DNA of 64,000 nt from Agapanthus africanus. Lineage: Eukaryota > Streptophyta > Magnoliopsida > Asparagales > Amaryllidaceae. The position numbers were made by a program, and so were the translations under genes. The notes below the pieces were generated by a model. That model was given only the letters and a program-made list of their open reading frames with translations. It ran no database searches and was not told where the DNA came from. The stretch is taken from the NCBI GenBank assembly GCA_030015575.1, contig JASDDO010000016.1:176884815-176948814 (forward strand), given 5' to 3'. Of the stretch, positions 46,311 through 60,389 are shown one piece after another; position 1 is the stretch's first letter, and every line of letters starts with the position of its first letter.

Positions 46311-49300
46311 CTAAGGCCATGTACTGGCGTATCGAAGACCTATCATCTCGATCAGCCGCTCGAACTGAGTCTGGGGTAAGGCCTTTGTGAATGGATCTGC
46401 AGTGTTATCTTCTGAAGCAACCCTCCGAACCTCGATCTCCTTGCGATCCACGATCTCCCTGATCAGGTGATACCGCCTCAAGATGTGTCTGGATTTCTGA
46501 TGGGACCTGGGTTCCTTTGCTAAAGCTATAGCCCCGTTGTTGTCGCAATACAGAGGTATTGGGTCAACAATGGACGGAACCACCTGAAGTTCTTTCAAGA
46601 ACTTCCTTATCCAGACGGCTTCTTTTGCGGCATCAGATGCAGCGATATATTCCGCTTCCATAGTCGAGTCAGCAACGGTTTCCTGTTTGGAACTCTTCCA
46701 ACACACCACCCCTCCGTTGAGGGTAAAGACAAAGCCCGACATGGACTTGGAATCATCCTTGTCACTCTGGAAGCTGGAGTCAGCAAAGGCCTCAATCTGG
46801 AGGTCTTTTCCGCCATACACCAAGAACACCTCCTTAGTCCTTCTCAGGTACTTGAGAATGTTCTTTACTGCTATCCAATGTTTCTCCCCTGGGTTTGACT
46901 GATACCGTCTTACCACACTCAGTGCATAAGCTACATCTGGTCTGGTACACAACATCGCATACATTATAGAGCCTACCGCAGAAGCGTAGGGTATAATAGA
47001 CATGCGATCCCTTTCCAAATCAGTCTTGGGAGACATCTCTTTGGAGAGGGTGATCCCGTGACAAGCCGGTAGATTACCGCGCTTGGAATCTTCCATACTG
47101 AATCTTTTCAGTATGGTGTCGATGTACCTGGACTGTGAAAGTCCCAGTATCCTCTTGGATCTGTCACGATAGATCCGGATCCCCAGAATGTATGAGGCAT
47201 CACCCAGGTCTTTCATGGAGAACCTGTGTGACAAGAACCCCTTGACAGATTGTAGCATAGGAATGTCATTTCCTATTAAGAGAATGTCATCCACGTATAA
47301 AACGAAGAATACTACAGTTCTCGCTACAAATCTACTATAGATGCATGGTTCATCTGGATTTTTGATAAAGCCAAATTCCTTGACCGTCTCATCAAAACAG
47401 ATGTTCCAACTCCGCGATGCCCGCTTTAGTCCATAAATGGACTTAAGCAACTTGCACACCTATCCGCTGCTCCCACTCAGAATGAAACCCTCTGGCTAGT
47501 CCATATAAACACATTCCTCTAAATTTCCATTTAGAAAAGCGGTCTTTACGTCCATCTGCCAAATCTCATAATCGTGGAAGGCAGCAATGGCAAGAAGGAT
47601 CCGAATGGATTTCAGCATAGCTACTGGAGAAAAGGTCTCGTCATAGTCCAAACCAGGTCTTTGACGAAAACCCTTTGCAACCAGTCTAGCTTTATAGGTC
47701 TCAACCTGTCCATCTACACCAATCTTCCTTTTGAAGATCCACTTGCATCCTACGGGTTTTACCCCATCTGGAGCAACGTCCAACGTCCATACTTTGTTGG
47801 TGTACATGGACTCCATTTCGGTCCGCATTGCATCCAGCCATTTTACCGAGTCAACGTTCTGAATGGCTTGCTGGAAGCTAGTCGGCTCATCAGAATCAAT
47901 GATGCAATCCTCTCTATCCCCGTCTATGAGAAAACCGTAGTATCTCTCGGGCGGATGAGACTGCCTGCTACTCCTGCGGAGCGGCGTAGGAATGTCATTT
48001 TCTTTTGAACCCTCTGGTTCCACTAAGCTTTCAGTAATAGTCTGTGGTTCAGGAATTTCTTCCAGTTCTATTGCGCTCCCACTTATCTGATTTTCCAAAA
48101 ATTCAGTTTCCAAGAAGTGGGCATGACGAGAAACATAGATCTTTTGTTCTTCTTCGCAATAGAAAAAATATCCCTTGGAGTTCTTTGGATATCCCACAAA
48201 CTTGCACTGTACTGAGCGTGCCTCGAGCTTGTCCGCATGCTGCTTTTAGACAAAAGCTGGACATCCCCATGTCTTAATGTGATTAAGATAGGGTCTCTTC
48301 CCACACCACATCTGATATGGTGTAGTAGGCACAGTCTTAGTTGGAACTCGGTTCAAAAGGTATGCAGCTGATTCTAGTGCATATCCCCAGAATGATCGCG
48401 GTAACTCAGCGTTACTCATCATGGAACGTACCATATCCAATAGGGTCCGATTCCGTCTCTCCGATACACCGTTATGTTGCGGAGTGTATGGAGGAGTAAG
48501 CTAAGAGAGAATTCCATTCTCTTTTAAATAGTCCAGGAACTCGGCACTCAAGTATTCACCACCTCGATCCGATCTTAGAATCTTGATACTTTTGCCGGTT
48601 TGTTTTTCTACTTCATTCTTATATTCCGGGAATTTTCCAAAGGCTTCGGACTTATGTTTCATTAAGAAGACATAACCGTGCCTTGAACAATCATCCATAA
48701 AAGTAATGAAGTAAGAATAACCGCTTCGCGCATGTGTAGACATTGGACCGCACACGTCGCTGTGTACGAGTCCCAAGAGCTCGCTCGCTCTTACTCCGTG
48801 TCCAGTGAACGGAGTATTTGTCATCTTTCCTTTGAGACAGGATTGAAAAGTGGCATATGATTGATATTCGAACGGATTCAAATATCCTTCTGTATGTAAC
48901 TTTGTCAACCTTCTCTCATTGATGTGACCTAGTCTACAATGCCATAAGAAAGTCTGATTTATTTTCGGAGACTTTCTTTTGTGTGTATTCTGGACATTGA
49001 AAATCTGTTGTTGGTTTAGTACGTATATACCATTGCTTAATGTACCTGACCCAATCAGAACTTGATCAAGGTGAATGTTTACAACATTACTTACAAACGC
49101 AAATTCATAACCTTCTTTAGAAGTCAAAGATACAGAAATGATATTACAAGTTGCGTTGGGTACAAAATAGCAATTACGCAAAACCAAAACGTGTCCATCT
49201 GACAACCCCAGGTGATAGTCCACCACGGCCTTAGCATCCATGCTAGCTCCGTTTGCAACTTTGAGGGTCATGTCACCTGCCTTCAAAACCCTACGGTTTC

Positions 49301-50261
49301 TCAACGCCTGCAAAAAATTACAGATATGAGGTCCTGATCCGGTATCCAATACCCAGGAAGTAGAGTTTATAGATAGACAGTTTTCAATAACATACACACC
49401 TGAAGCTGAAGCCGCAACATGCTTCAGTTCCTGTGTTCTGGCTTTCCAAGCCCTGCAATCTTTCTTCCAGTGTCCACTCTTGTGACAGTAAAAGCATTCT
49501 TCTTTATCCACAAGTTTCCCCGCTACCTTTGTTGCTTTCGCCTTTCCCTTCGTATCCACTTTACTAACACCGCCCCTTGGTTTGGCGGGGGCTTTCTTCT
49601 TCTTTCCCTTGGCTTTCGCCCTGGAATTAGAAGAGGAAGATCCTCCTACAAACAAAGTGGATGTTTCCCTACCTTTCTGTAGGGTGCCCTCTGCACTCCT
49701 CAGCATGTTGAGGAGTTCTAAAAGTTCAACTTCCTTTTCTTGTAAGTTGAAATTCAGGATGAACTGGGCGTAAGTGGAAGGAAGGGACTGAAGAATCAAG
49801 TCCGTATAGAGCTCATTCTCCAACGTGGTCCCAAGGTCCGCGAGCTCCTCAATGAAGCCAATCATCTTAAGCACGTGTTCCGCTACCGATGATCCGACGA
49901 CCAATCTTGCCGAAAACAACTTCTTCGACACTTCGTATCTTGCGATACGAGATTGCTCCCCATACAGTTCTTTTGTATGGAGAAATATGGATTCGAGGTC
50001 TATATTCTCATGCCTCCTCTGATGTTCGTTGTCCATAGAGGCAAGCACAAGGCATTTGGCCTTCGCGCTATCTATCTCCCAAGTCTTACGGATTTCTTTA
50101 TCCGCGACGCTGGAGGTGGGACCTGGGACGGGGGGAGCTTTGGTGGTAAGGAGATACCCCAACTTATCGTAAGTGATTGCCATCTTGACATTCCTGAGCC
50201 AATCTTTGTAGTTTGGCCCTGTCAGTATGTTTTTATCTAGTAGTAACTTAAGTCCAGTCAT
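46311..50261 (-). pseudogene. D1 gag-pol polyprotein (four in-frame stops)
   Basis: Start ATG 50261-50259 (MTGLKLLLDKN). Visible: gag, knuckle CFYCHKSGHWKKDC, protease DTGSG, HCRLGH, integrase HSDVCGP and RSDRGGEY, RT YVDD at 47286-47297, RNase H and the RYASTWP end. One frame throughout, broken by TAG 48501-48503 (from CAG, shared with D2, just before the last integrase acid), TAA 48246-48248, TAG 47496-47498 and TAG 47460-47462. The first fragment could still give Gag and protease. The purine tract complement is 46297-46309. Confidence 0.93.
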
Positions 50262-50455
50262 GATGAATGGTCGCTGCAATTAAGAGAGAGAGAAGAAACA
50301 CTTTAGCACGATGCTCTTGCAAGTTTAGAGTGGTTTTTAATTTGTCTAAACAGGATGGCTCCCACTGTCTCTCGAATCCCTCCTCAAACCAAAAAGGAAG
50401 AATTAGTCAGGATCAATTTCACCGCACAATACTTGCTTAACCGTTCGGCCAGGCT

Positions 50456-50552
50456 GGTGTCGGTACTTCGAGGGAGGTTTTCCAACGCTTTCGCGAAGTT
50501 ACTTAATTAAATAACCTCTTTTCCCTGGGGGCGTAGCCCTGCTAACCCCTTT
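50456..50552 (-). promoter_or_regulatory. Gag-proximal folded domain, D1
   Basis: It carries the GAAA loop (sense CGCGAAAGCG) and the GGGGC/GCCCC region. The sense-strand GGTGTC partner has changed to GGGGTT, so the closing stem is damaged; D2 keeps more of it (58556-58652). Confidence 0.45.
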
Positions 50553-50759
50553 CTAGACACCTACTTGGTTTATAGCATTGATCGTTTAGTGAGAAATTTC
50601 CCGAGGAGTAGCATATACTCACAGTAGGATCGGGATCCAAATATCATCGTGTGACAAAACTGAAGGAATCCTACCAGAATCATCACACTCCAAATGGTAT
50701 GCAGTGCTAGCAAGTTTCAGTTCTTTTGAAACTCCCGATGTGGATTTTTGCCCCATGCT

Positions 50760-50969
50760 CTTATGACCTTGACTTTGGCCAACAAATCATAAGTCACATG
50801 TCAAGTTCTACCCGTCATTCTCCAGGTTAATTTGAACCCACCCGCACCTACCCTTGACTTTGGCCAACAAGGAAGTACGACTGTCCCAAACCAACACATC
50901 TATCTATGCTGCACATGAATGCCCAATAGCTACCAATCACTATGCCTTGACTTTGGCCAACAAACATAG
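50760..50969 (-). promoter_or_regulatory. Triple stem-loop module, D1
   Basis: CTTATGA (50760-50766)/TCATAAG (50787-50793); CGCAC/GTACG around the middle copy (50843-50879); CTATG (50940-50944)/CATAG (50965-50969). All three sense cores are TTGGCCAAAGTCAA. Confidence 0.75.
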
Positions 50970-52059
50970 CTTGAATACTATTGACCATCCATGTGAAACG
51001 ACGGAGGGCTAGAATGGTTTTGGAGAAACCGTGAACATAGTGAACTTGATATAATCGATGGAACGAGATAGCTTTTAAAAGGAGTGGTTTAAGCTCCGCG
51101 TTTAAAAGTTATTTTGAAAAGAAACTGAGTGGTTTTTGAAAGTGTTCCAACGACTTTTACTTGGTTTATTTTTCTTGCATTAGTTCTTTTAATGCGTCCC
51201 ATCATTTAATCCTACCATTGCAGAAAACAACCAAAATATGACGTACGCTTATGCCATTCGCATTGGCCAGGGGCCCCGTCATCACCCGTTAGGTTACTTA
51301 ACTAACGACAGAGCGGGGGCTGGGCTAGCGCGGCTGCAAAACATAAGCAATGTCTAAATAATATCATACATAGATATATTGCAATGATAGCCATTTCAGA
51401 TCACAGATGAATACATTGGATATACTAGGAATCCGCAATTTGTACGAGCCTGTAACGAAAAGCGGATTACACGATCGCGATGAATAGCTAATACCCCACC
51501 CTAGACCCCTACGGGTGCGGCAAACTACCCGCCAAATATCCGAAGTGGAGCAACCTCCCTCAACGACGTGAGTAGGCCACTCGGCACTTCTAGATACCCG
51601 GTAGTTTGTGCACCCCACCTTGGGTCTATCCTAGGAGCAAAAACAGTAAAAAGAAATTATACAATGACGGCTACAACCCCGACCCGGTTGTGCGGCCAAA
51701 AATAATATTACATCAATTTACATATTACAAGAATTGAAAGATAAACAAAAACTCTCATCTCACAATTCCCCCCGGCTTTTCATCCGCGACAATCCAACAA
51801 ATTCATATACACAAACCATCAACATCACAGATCACCGATATGTATAACCCCCACTAATCGACGTATAGCGATTAGTAGACGTTCAATACATATAAAACAT
51901 TACAGATATAACCATTAGCCATAGTCTACAGAAAATCGACCAAAAATACGGATTTGTAACCACCCCAAAAACAAACTTGTTCTGTGGAAAATCTGGGCAG
52001 AAACAAACCATCCCAAAAATCCCAAAATACCCCCAGAAACATTCTGCAGGAGAAACGAT

Positions 52060-52135
52060 CCACGGCCGAGTCAACTCGGCCGCGGATCCGCCTCAGAAGC
52101 AAGCTTCTGCCGCGGAACCACGGCGAGTTGGTCGG
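52060..52135 (-). promoter_or_regulatory. GC-rich leader hairpin, D1
   Basis: CAGAAGC and GCTTCTG (around 52093-52108) form the tip; CCGCGG occurs on both sides, with AACTCG/CGAGTT outside. D2 has lost about 28 bp here. Confidence 0.65.
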
Positions 52136-52318
52136 CTCGTGCGATAGTTTTTCTTGCCTGTTTATAGAAAAGCCTGAGCTGATTTTTAAGACATGATTTT
52201 TTATTTTTAGAGCAGAAAAAAAATCGGCAGCAACTAGGGTTTTCCGGGGTGTTTTGCGGTTTTTTCGTTCGGTCGATATTCTAAATACTTTGATTACACG
52301 CTAGGGTGTGTTTAGTTA

Positions 52319-52331
52319 GGCTCTGATACCA
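52319..52331 (-). other. Primer-binding site of D1
   Basis: GGCTCTGATACCA, one base from LTR 2, exact complement of the A and C PBS. Confidence 0.93.
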
Positions 52332-52332
52332 C

Positions 52333-54395
52333 TGTAAGTCCACGTTACATCTCCCGGTTCTTTCGGGCTTGCGGAAATGGTGAAAACGATTTTTAGGGTT
52401 TGGGTAACATGGACTACAAAAACGGATCTTGGCTAAACTACACACTAGCAACCTAACAAGAGATTTGTCTACTCGGTTAGGGGTTATACCTCACTTGAAC
52501 TCCTTCTTCTTGAACTCTTTGTAGTGGTTGGATGGTGCTTTCCTCGTCGCCTTCTTCCGTCAAAGATGGATCCACCTGAGGGTTCAACCTTGGGCTCCTT
52601 TCTCGAACTTTGAGAGAACTAAGGTTTTTGGCTTGCTAGACCTTCAACCCTAGAGGGAGTAGAGAGTGGTTTAGAGTATTTTATCTCAAGGAGAGGTATC
52701 TCAACACATGAGAATGGATCTCCTTGAACTAGAGGAGGAGGAAGAAGAAGAGAGGAGAGAGAATCAATATGATAGAATGAGATGGTATTTTTACAACCAT
52801 AACATATATGTAATTTATCTAATAATAATATTAATTGAAAATGAAAAAGGTGATGGAGAGTTTGAAGAGACCATTATCATATCACAATAAATGTATTTTG
52901 CAAAGATCAAAGAGCATCTTGAAAGGTAATGATGATGGTCAATGTTTCAAACCTAGTCAACTAGTCAACCTTGGTCAACAAGTCAACAAGCCCAACCATG
53001 ACACAATTTCATTTAATTAATAATATTAATTGATAAATCACAAGATCATTAGGGTTTGGAAAAAGACGACTGTCAACAGTGCATATACACCCGTTCCAAA
53101 ACCCTAATGAAAAACCTCTTCCTCCGCCTCAAACAACTGTGCATACACACCCGCATTCATGTTCCGAGGAAAATGAACACGATGAGATAAAACTAACCCC
53201 AAAACATATACTAGGATCTGGCTCAAACCAGAGCCCGCTAGTAATATCCGTCCGGACGCCAAACGTGCACAAGTGCGCGGAGGAGAACGAACCCTGTCGT
53301 AAAACCATGTGACCTCTACTCTGTTTTGCCCAAAGGCGAATAGCCCTCTATGTGGGACTCTAAAGACTCGACACTACGCTGGCAGTGGGTTTAACCACAG
53401 ACCGCAAGCGGCACTAGCTGTGCGTAACGGTCCCCAGGTAGATGCCGATAAGAAGACGGACGAGGTGAAACCCATCTGAACTCTTACTGAGTCTGAATGT
53501 GACAATTTCCATACAGTCCGGTCTGTTCGTCTGATACATCGCATGGAGGGCCTAGGGGGCGGTAAACGCCAGTCCCCTAATAGCGGTACAAGTCGTGTCG
53601 GAGGGAAGCCCAGAACACCCTGAGATAACACTGGAAACCTACCAGTATATCTCGCTTGCCCTGGCCAGGGACTACTCGTGTAATGGCTCTCCTAGACACA
53701 GCGCGATGTCAACCCCCAATACCGGGAGAGACGAATCCTGTCTAACCGTCACTGCCTCCAAGTGCTTCGGGACTGCACCCAACTACTACCTGTTTGCACG
53801 ACTCCTTTGAGCCGTGGTAGGGTAGTAATCTAAGTACAGTAGGAACACACTCGAGGCGAAGTGACAGTGTCAAGTCAGCGGACTAAGCTGTACTCATGTC
53901 ACCTGGGAACTGATAACTGACGATAGGTATAGTACCAACCAACAGTTCCCGACGAGTCCTGTCCAGTGTACTCGTAACCCAACGAGCACCCGCATACTAT
54001 CTCCAGTACGACGTACTGATGGCTGTAGGACAGACCATCTCCCACACTGGGATGAGAAGCGCATACGCTAGTCTACTCCGGAGTATCGATGCCCTCTCTC
54101 GATAGTCCTGCGACTAGGGACCTGCATAAGGATGTGCTTATGGATTACCCAGCCCCCACTAGTGTGACTGCCATCACAACGCTGGTAATCAAGCAAAGAT
54201 CTTAAGGGCTCCACTAATGTTTATAAGTGATATACTAAAATAAACACATGTACACATTAAAGTAGAAACAAACCAAGTAGCATACTACTATATTGAGCAA
54301 GATTGTCTATACAACTGTGAATATCCCAAGCTTCCATTAAGTAATATACAAACTAGTATGATACAGTAATGGCCTCTAGGGCATATACACTAACA
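52333..54395 (-). repeat. D array LTR 2 (shared middle LTR)
   Basis: 2,063 bp; it serves as 5' LTR of D1 and 3' LTR of D2. PBS lies on its left and the purine tract on its right, the signature of a recombined tandem. Confidence 0.94.
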
Positions 54396-54409
54396 ATCTC
54401 CCACTTGCA

Positions 54410-57400
54410 CTAAGGCCATGTACTGGCGTATCGAAGACCTATCATCTCGATCAGCCGCTCGAACTGAGTCTGGGGTAAGGCCTTTATGAATGGATCTGCA
54501 GTGTTATCTTCTGAAGCAACCCTCCGAACCTCGATCTCCTTGTGATCCACGATCTCCCTGATCAGGTGATACCGCCTCAAGATGTGTCTGGATTTCTGAT
54601 GGGACCTGGGTTCCTTTGCTAAAGCTATAGCCCCGTTGTTGTCGCAATACAGAGGTATTGGGTCAACAATGGACGGAACCACCTGAAGTTCTTTCAAGAA
54701 CTTCCTTATCCAGACGGCTTCTTTTGCAGCATCAGATGCAGCGATATATTCCGCTTCCATAGTCGAGTCAGCAACGGTTTCCTGTTTGGAACTCTTCCAA
54801 CACACCGCCCCTCCGTCGAGGGTAAAGACAAAGCCCGACATGGACTTGGAATCATCTTTGTCACTCTGGAATCTGGAGTCAGCAAAGGCCTCAATCTGGA
54901 GGTCTTTTCCGCCATACACCAAGAACACCTCCTTAGTCCTTCTCAGGTACTTGAGAATGTTCTTTACTGCTATCCAATGTTTCTCCCCTGGGTTTGACTG
55001 ATACCGGCTTACCACACTCAGTGCATAAGCTACATCTGGTCTGGTACACAACATCGCATACATTATAGAGCCTACCGCAGAAGCGTAGGGTATAATAGAC
55101 ATGCGATCCCTTTCCAAATCAGTCTTGGGAGACATCTCTTTGGAGAGGGTGATCCCGTGACAAGCCGGTAGATTACCGCGCTTGGAATCTTCCATACTGA
55201 ATCTTTTCAGTATGGTGTCGATGTACCTGGACTGTGAAAGTCCCAGTATCCTCTTGGATCTGTCACGATAGATCCGGATCCCCAGAATGTATGAGGCATC
55301 ACCCAGGTCTTTCATGGAGAACCTGTGTGACAAGAACCCCTTGACAGATTGTAGCATAGGAATGTCATTTCCTATTAAAAGAATGCCATCCACGTATAAA
55401 ACGAAGAATACTACAGTTCTCGCTACAAATCTACTATAGATGCATGGTTCATCTTGATTTTTGATAAAGCCAGATTTCCTTGACCGTCTCATCAAAACAG
55501 ATGTTCCAACTCCGCGATGCCCGCTTTAGTCCATAAATGGACTTAAGCAACTTGCACACCTGTCCGCTGCTCCTACTCAGAATGAAACCCTCTGGCTGGT
55601 CCATATAAACACATTCCTCTAAATTTCCATTTAGAAAAGCGGTCTTTACGTCCATCTGCCAAATCTCATAATCGTGGAAGGCAGCAATGGCAAGAAGGAT
55701 CCGAATGGATTTCAGCATAGCTACTGGAGAAAAGGTGTCGTCATAGTCCAAACCAGGTCTTTGACGAAAACCCTTTGCAACCAGTCTAGCTTTATAGGTC
55801 TCAACCTGTCCATCTACACCAATCTTCCTTTTGAAGATCCACTTGCATCCTACGGGTTTTACCCCATCTGGAGCAACGTCCAACGTCCATACTTTGTTGG
55901 TGTACATGGACTCCATTTCGGTCCGCATTGCATCCAGCCATTTTACCGAGTCAACGCTCTGAATGGCTTGCTGGAAGCTAGTCGGCTCATCATAATCAAT
56001 GATGCAATCCTCTCTATCCCCGTCTATGAGAAAACCGTAGTATCTCTCGGGTGGATGAGACTGCCTGCTACTCCTGCGGAGCGGCGTAGGAATGTCATTT
56101 TCTTTTGAACCCTCTGGTTCCACTAAGCTTTCAGTAATAGTCTGTGGTTCAGGAATTTCTTCCAGTTCTATTGCGCTCCCACTTATCTGATTTTCCAAAA
56201 ATTCAGTTTCCAAGAAATGGGCATGACGAGAAACATAGATCTTTTGTTCCTCTTCACAATAGAAAAAATATCCCTTGGAGTTCTTTGGATATCCCACAAA
56301 CTTGCACTGTACTGAGCGTGCCTCGAGCTTGTCCGCATGCTGCTTTTTGACAAAAGCTGGACATCCCCATGTCTTAATGTGATTAAGATAGGGTCTCTTC
56401 CCACACCACATCTGATATGGTGTAGTAGGCACAGTCTTAGTTGGAACTCGGTTTAAAAGGTATGCAGCTGATTCTAGTGCATATCCCCAGAATGATCGCG
56501 GTAACTCAGCGTTACTCATCATGGAACGTACCATATCCAATAGGGTCCGATTCCGTCTCTCCGATACACCGTTATGTTGCGGAGTGTATGGAGGAGTAAG
56601 CTAAGAGAGAATTCCATTCTCTTTTAAATAGTCCAGGAACTCGGCACTCAAGTATTCACCACCTCGATCCGATCTTAGAATCTTGATACTTTTGCCGGTT
56701 TGTTTTTCTACATCATTCTTATATTCCTGAAATTTTCCAAAGGCTTCGGACTTATGTTTCATTAAGAAGACATAACCGTACCTTGAACAATCATCCATAA
56801 AAGTAATGAAGTAAGAATAACCGCTTCGCGCATGTGTAGACATTGGACCGCACACGTCGCTGTGTACGAATCCCAAGAGCTCACTCGCTCTTACTCCGTG
56901 TCCAGTGAACGGAGTCTTTGTCATCTTTCCTTTAAGACAGGATTGAAAAGTGGCATATGATTGATATTCGAACGGATTGAAATATCCTTCTGTATGTAAC
57001 TTCGTCAACCTTCTCTCATTGATGTGACCTAGTCTACAATGCCATAAGAAAGTCTGATTTATTTCCGGAGACTTTCTTTTGTGTGTATTCTGGACATTGA
57101 AAATCTGTGGTTGGTTTAGTACGTATATACCATTGCTTAATGTACCTGACCCAATCAGAACTTGATCAAGGTGAATGTTTACAACATTACTTACAAACGC
57201 AAATTCATAACCTTCTTTAAAAGTCAAAGATACAGAAATGATATTACAAGTTGCGTTGGGTACAAAATAGCAATTACGCAAAACCAAAACGTGTCCATCT
57301 GACAACCCGAGGTGATAGTCCGCCACGGCCTTAGCATCCATGCTAGCTCCGTTTGCAACTTTGAGGGTCATGTCACCTGCCTTCAAAACCCTACGGTTTC

Positions 57401-58361
57401 TCAACGCCTGCAAAAAATTACAGATATGAGGTCCTGATCCGGTATCCAATACCCAGGAAGTAGAGTTTATAGATAGACAGTTTTCAATAACATACACACC
57501 TGAAGCTGAAGCCGCAACATGCTTCAGTTCCTGTGTTCTGGCTTTCCAAGCCCTGCAATCTTTCTTCCAGTGTCCACTCTTGTGACAGTAAAAGCATTCT
57601 TCTTTATCCACAAGTTTCCCCGCTACCTTTGTTGCTTTCGCCTTTCCCTTCGTATCCACTTTACTAACACCGCCCCTTGGTTTGGCGGGGGCTTTCTTCT
57701 TCTTTCCCTTGGCTTTCGCCCTGGACTTAGAAGAGGAAGATCCTCCTACAAACAAAGTGGATGTTTCCCTACCTTTCTGTAGGGTGCCCTCTGCACTCCT
57801 CAGCATGTTGAGGAGTTCTAAAAGTTCAACTTCCTTTTCTTGTAAGTTGAAATTCAGGATGAACTGGGCGTAGGTGGAAGGAAGGGACTGAAGAATCAAG
57901 TCCGTATAGAGCTCATTCTCCAACGTGGTCCCAAGGTCCGCGAGCTCCTCAATGAAGCCAATCATCTTAAGCACGTGTTCCGCTACCGATGATCCGACGG
58001 CCAATCTTGCCGAAAACAACTTTTTCGACACTTCGTATCTTGCGATACGAGATTGCTCCCCATACAGTTCTTTTGTATGGAGAAATATGGATTCGAGGTC
58101 TATATTCTCATGCCTCCTCTGATGTTCGTTGTCCATAGAGGCAAGCACAAGGCATTTGGCCTTCGCGCTATCTATCTCCCAAGTCTTACGGATTTCCTTA
58201 TCCGCGGCGCTGGAGGTGGGACCTAGGACGGGGGGAGCTTTGGTGGTAAGGAGATACCCCAACTTATCGTAAGTGATTGCCATCTTGACATTCCTGAGCC
58301 AATCATTGTAGTTTGGCCCTGTCAGTATGTTTTTATCTAGTAGTAACTTAAGTCCAGTCAT
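54410..58361 (-). pseudogene. D2 gag-pol polyprotein (amber, frameshift, YVDG)
   Basis: Same layout as D1, ATG at 58361. TAG at 56601-56603 is the amber shared with D1. A one-base insertion near 55472-55480 shifts frame within RT. The RT active site reads YVDG, the second catalytic Asp being lost at 55385-55387, whereas D1 keeps YVDD. Stops private to D1 at 48246, 47496 and 47460 are absent here. Gag and protease remain open. Confidence 0.93.
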
Positions 58362-60389
58362 GATGAATGGTCGCTGCAATTAGGAGAGAAAGAAGAAACA
58401 CTTTAGCACGATGCTCTTGTAAGTTTAGAGTGGTTTTTAATTTGTCTAAACAGGATGGCTCCCACTGTCTCTCGAATCCCTCCTCAAACCAAAAAGGAAG
58501 AATTAGTCAGGATCAATTTCACCGCACAATACTTGCTTAACCGTTCGGCCAGGCTGGTGTCGGTACTTCGAGGGAGGTTTTCCAACGCTTTCGCGAAGTT
58601 ACTTAATTAAATAACCTCTTTTCCCTGGGGGCGTAGCCCTGCTAACACCTTTCTAGACACCTACTTGGTTTATAGCATTGATCGTTTAGTGAGAAATTTC
58701 CCGAGGAGTAGCATATACTCACAGTAGGATCGGGATCTAAATATCATCGTGTGACAAAACTGAAGAAATCCTACCAGAATCATCACACTCCAAATGGTAT
58801 GCAGCGCTAGCAAGTTTCAGTTCTTTTGAAACTCCCGATGTGGATTTTTGCCCCATGCACTTATGACCTTGACTTTGGCCAACAAATCATAAGTCACATG
58901 TCAAGTTCTACCCGTCATTCTCCAGGTTAATTTGAACCCACCCGCACCTACCCTTGACTTTGGCCAACAAGGCAGTACGACTGTCCCAAACCAACACATC
59001 TATCTATGCTGCATATGAATGCCCAATAGCTACCAATCACTATGCCTTGACTTTGGCCAACAAACATAGCTTGAATACTATTGACCATCCATGTGAAACG
59101 ACGGAGGGCTACGAATGGTTTTGGAGAAACCGTGAACGTAGTGAACTTGATATAATCGATGGAACGAGATAGCTTTTAAAAGGAGTGGTTTAAGCTCCGC
59201 GTTTAAAAGTTATTTTGAAAAGAAACCGAGTGGTTTTTGAAAGTGTTCCAACGACTTTTACTTGGTTTATTTTTCTTGCATTAGTTCTTTTAATGCGTCC
59301 CATCATTTAATCCTACCATGGCAGAAAACAACCAAAATATACGTACGCTTATGCCATTCGCATTCTCCACGGGGCCCCGTCATCACGCGTTAGGTAACTT
59401 AACTAACGACAGAGCGGGGGCTGGGCTAGCGCGGCTGCAAAACATAAGCAACGTCTAAATAATATCATACATAGATATATTACAATGATAGCCATTTCAG
59501 ATCACAGATGAATACATTGGATATACTAGGAATCCGCAATTTGTACGAGCCTGTAACGAAAAGTGGATTACACGGTCGCGATGAATAGCCAATACCCCAC
59601 CCTAGACCCCTACGGGTGCGGCAAACTACCCGCTAAATATCCGAAGTGGAGCAACCTCCCTCAACGACGTGAGTAGGCCACTCGGCACTTCGAGATACCC
59701 GGTAGTTTGTGCACCCCACCTTGGGTCTATCCTAGGAGCAAAAACAGTAAAAAGAAATTATACAATGACGGCTACAACCCCGACCCGGTTGTGCGGCCAA
59801 AAATAATATTACATCAATTTACATATTACAAGAATTGAAAGATAAACAAAAACTGTCATCTCACAATTCCCCCCGGCTATTCATCCGCGACAATCCAACA
59901 AATTCATATACATAAACCATCAACATCACAGATCACAGATATGTATAACCCCCATTAATCGACGTATAGCGATTAGTAGACGTTCAATATATATAAAACA
60001 TTACAGATAAAACCATTAGCCAAAGTCTACAGAAAATCGACCAAAAATACGGATTTGTAACCACCCCAAAAACAAACTTGTTCTCTGGAAAATCTGGGCA
60101 GAAACAAACCATCTCAAAAATCCCAAAATACCCCCAGAAACATTCTGCAGGAGAAACGATCCACGGCCGAGTCAACTAGGCCGCGGAACCGCGGCGAGTT
60201 GGTCGGCTCGTGCGATTGTTTTTCTTGCCTGTTTATAGAAAAGCCTGAGCTGATTTTTAAGACATGATTTTTTATTTTTAGAGCAGAAAAAAAATCGGCA
60301 GCAACTAGGGTTTTCCGGGGTGTTTTGCGGTTTTTTCGTTCGGTCGATATTCTAAATACTTTGATTACATGCTAGGGTGTGTTTAGTTA
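58362..60389 (-). other. D2 leader (untranslated, candidate intron)
   Basis: As in D1: acceptor at 58374, folded domain 58556-58652, triple stem-loops 58860-59069, CCCCTACGGG module near 59606. About 28 bp of the GC hairpin tip is missing near 60180, accounting for the length difference between interiors (6,036 and 6,008 bp). The donor in LTR 3 is intact (GTATAA near 60557). Confidence 0.7.
58860..59069 (-). promoter_or_regulatory. Triple stem-loop module, D2
   Basis: CTTATGA (58860-58866)/TCATAAG (58887-58893); CGCAC (58943-58947)/GTACG (58975-58979), pairing with one wobble; CTATG (59040-59044)/CATAG (59065-59069). Loops are as in D1. Confidence 0.75.

Larger units (their letters stand above)
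50262..52318 (-). other. D1 leader (untranslated, candidate intron)
   Basis: From the PBS leftwards: GC-rich hairpin region (about 52060-52135), CCCCTACGGG module (near 51507), the CGTTAG/CTAACG palindrome near 51287-51307, triple stem-loops (50760-50969), folded domain (50456-50552) and acceptor TTAATTGCAG at 50274. Donor GTATAA is at 52484-52489 in LTR 2, giving a 2,216-nt candidate intron. Confidence 0.72.
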
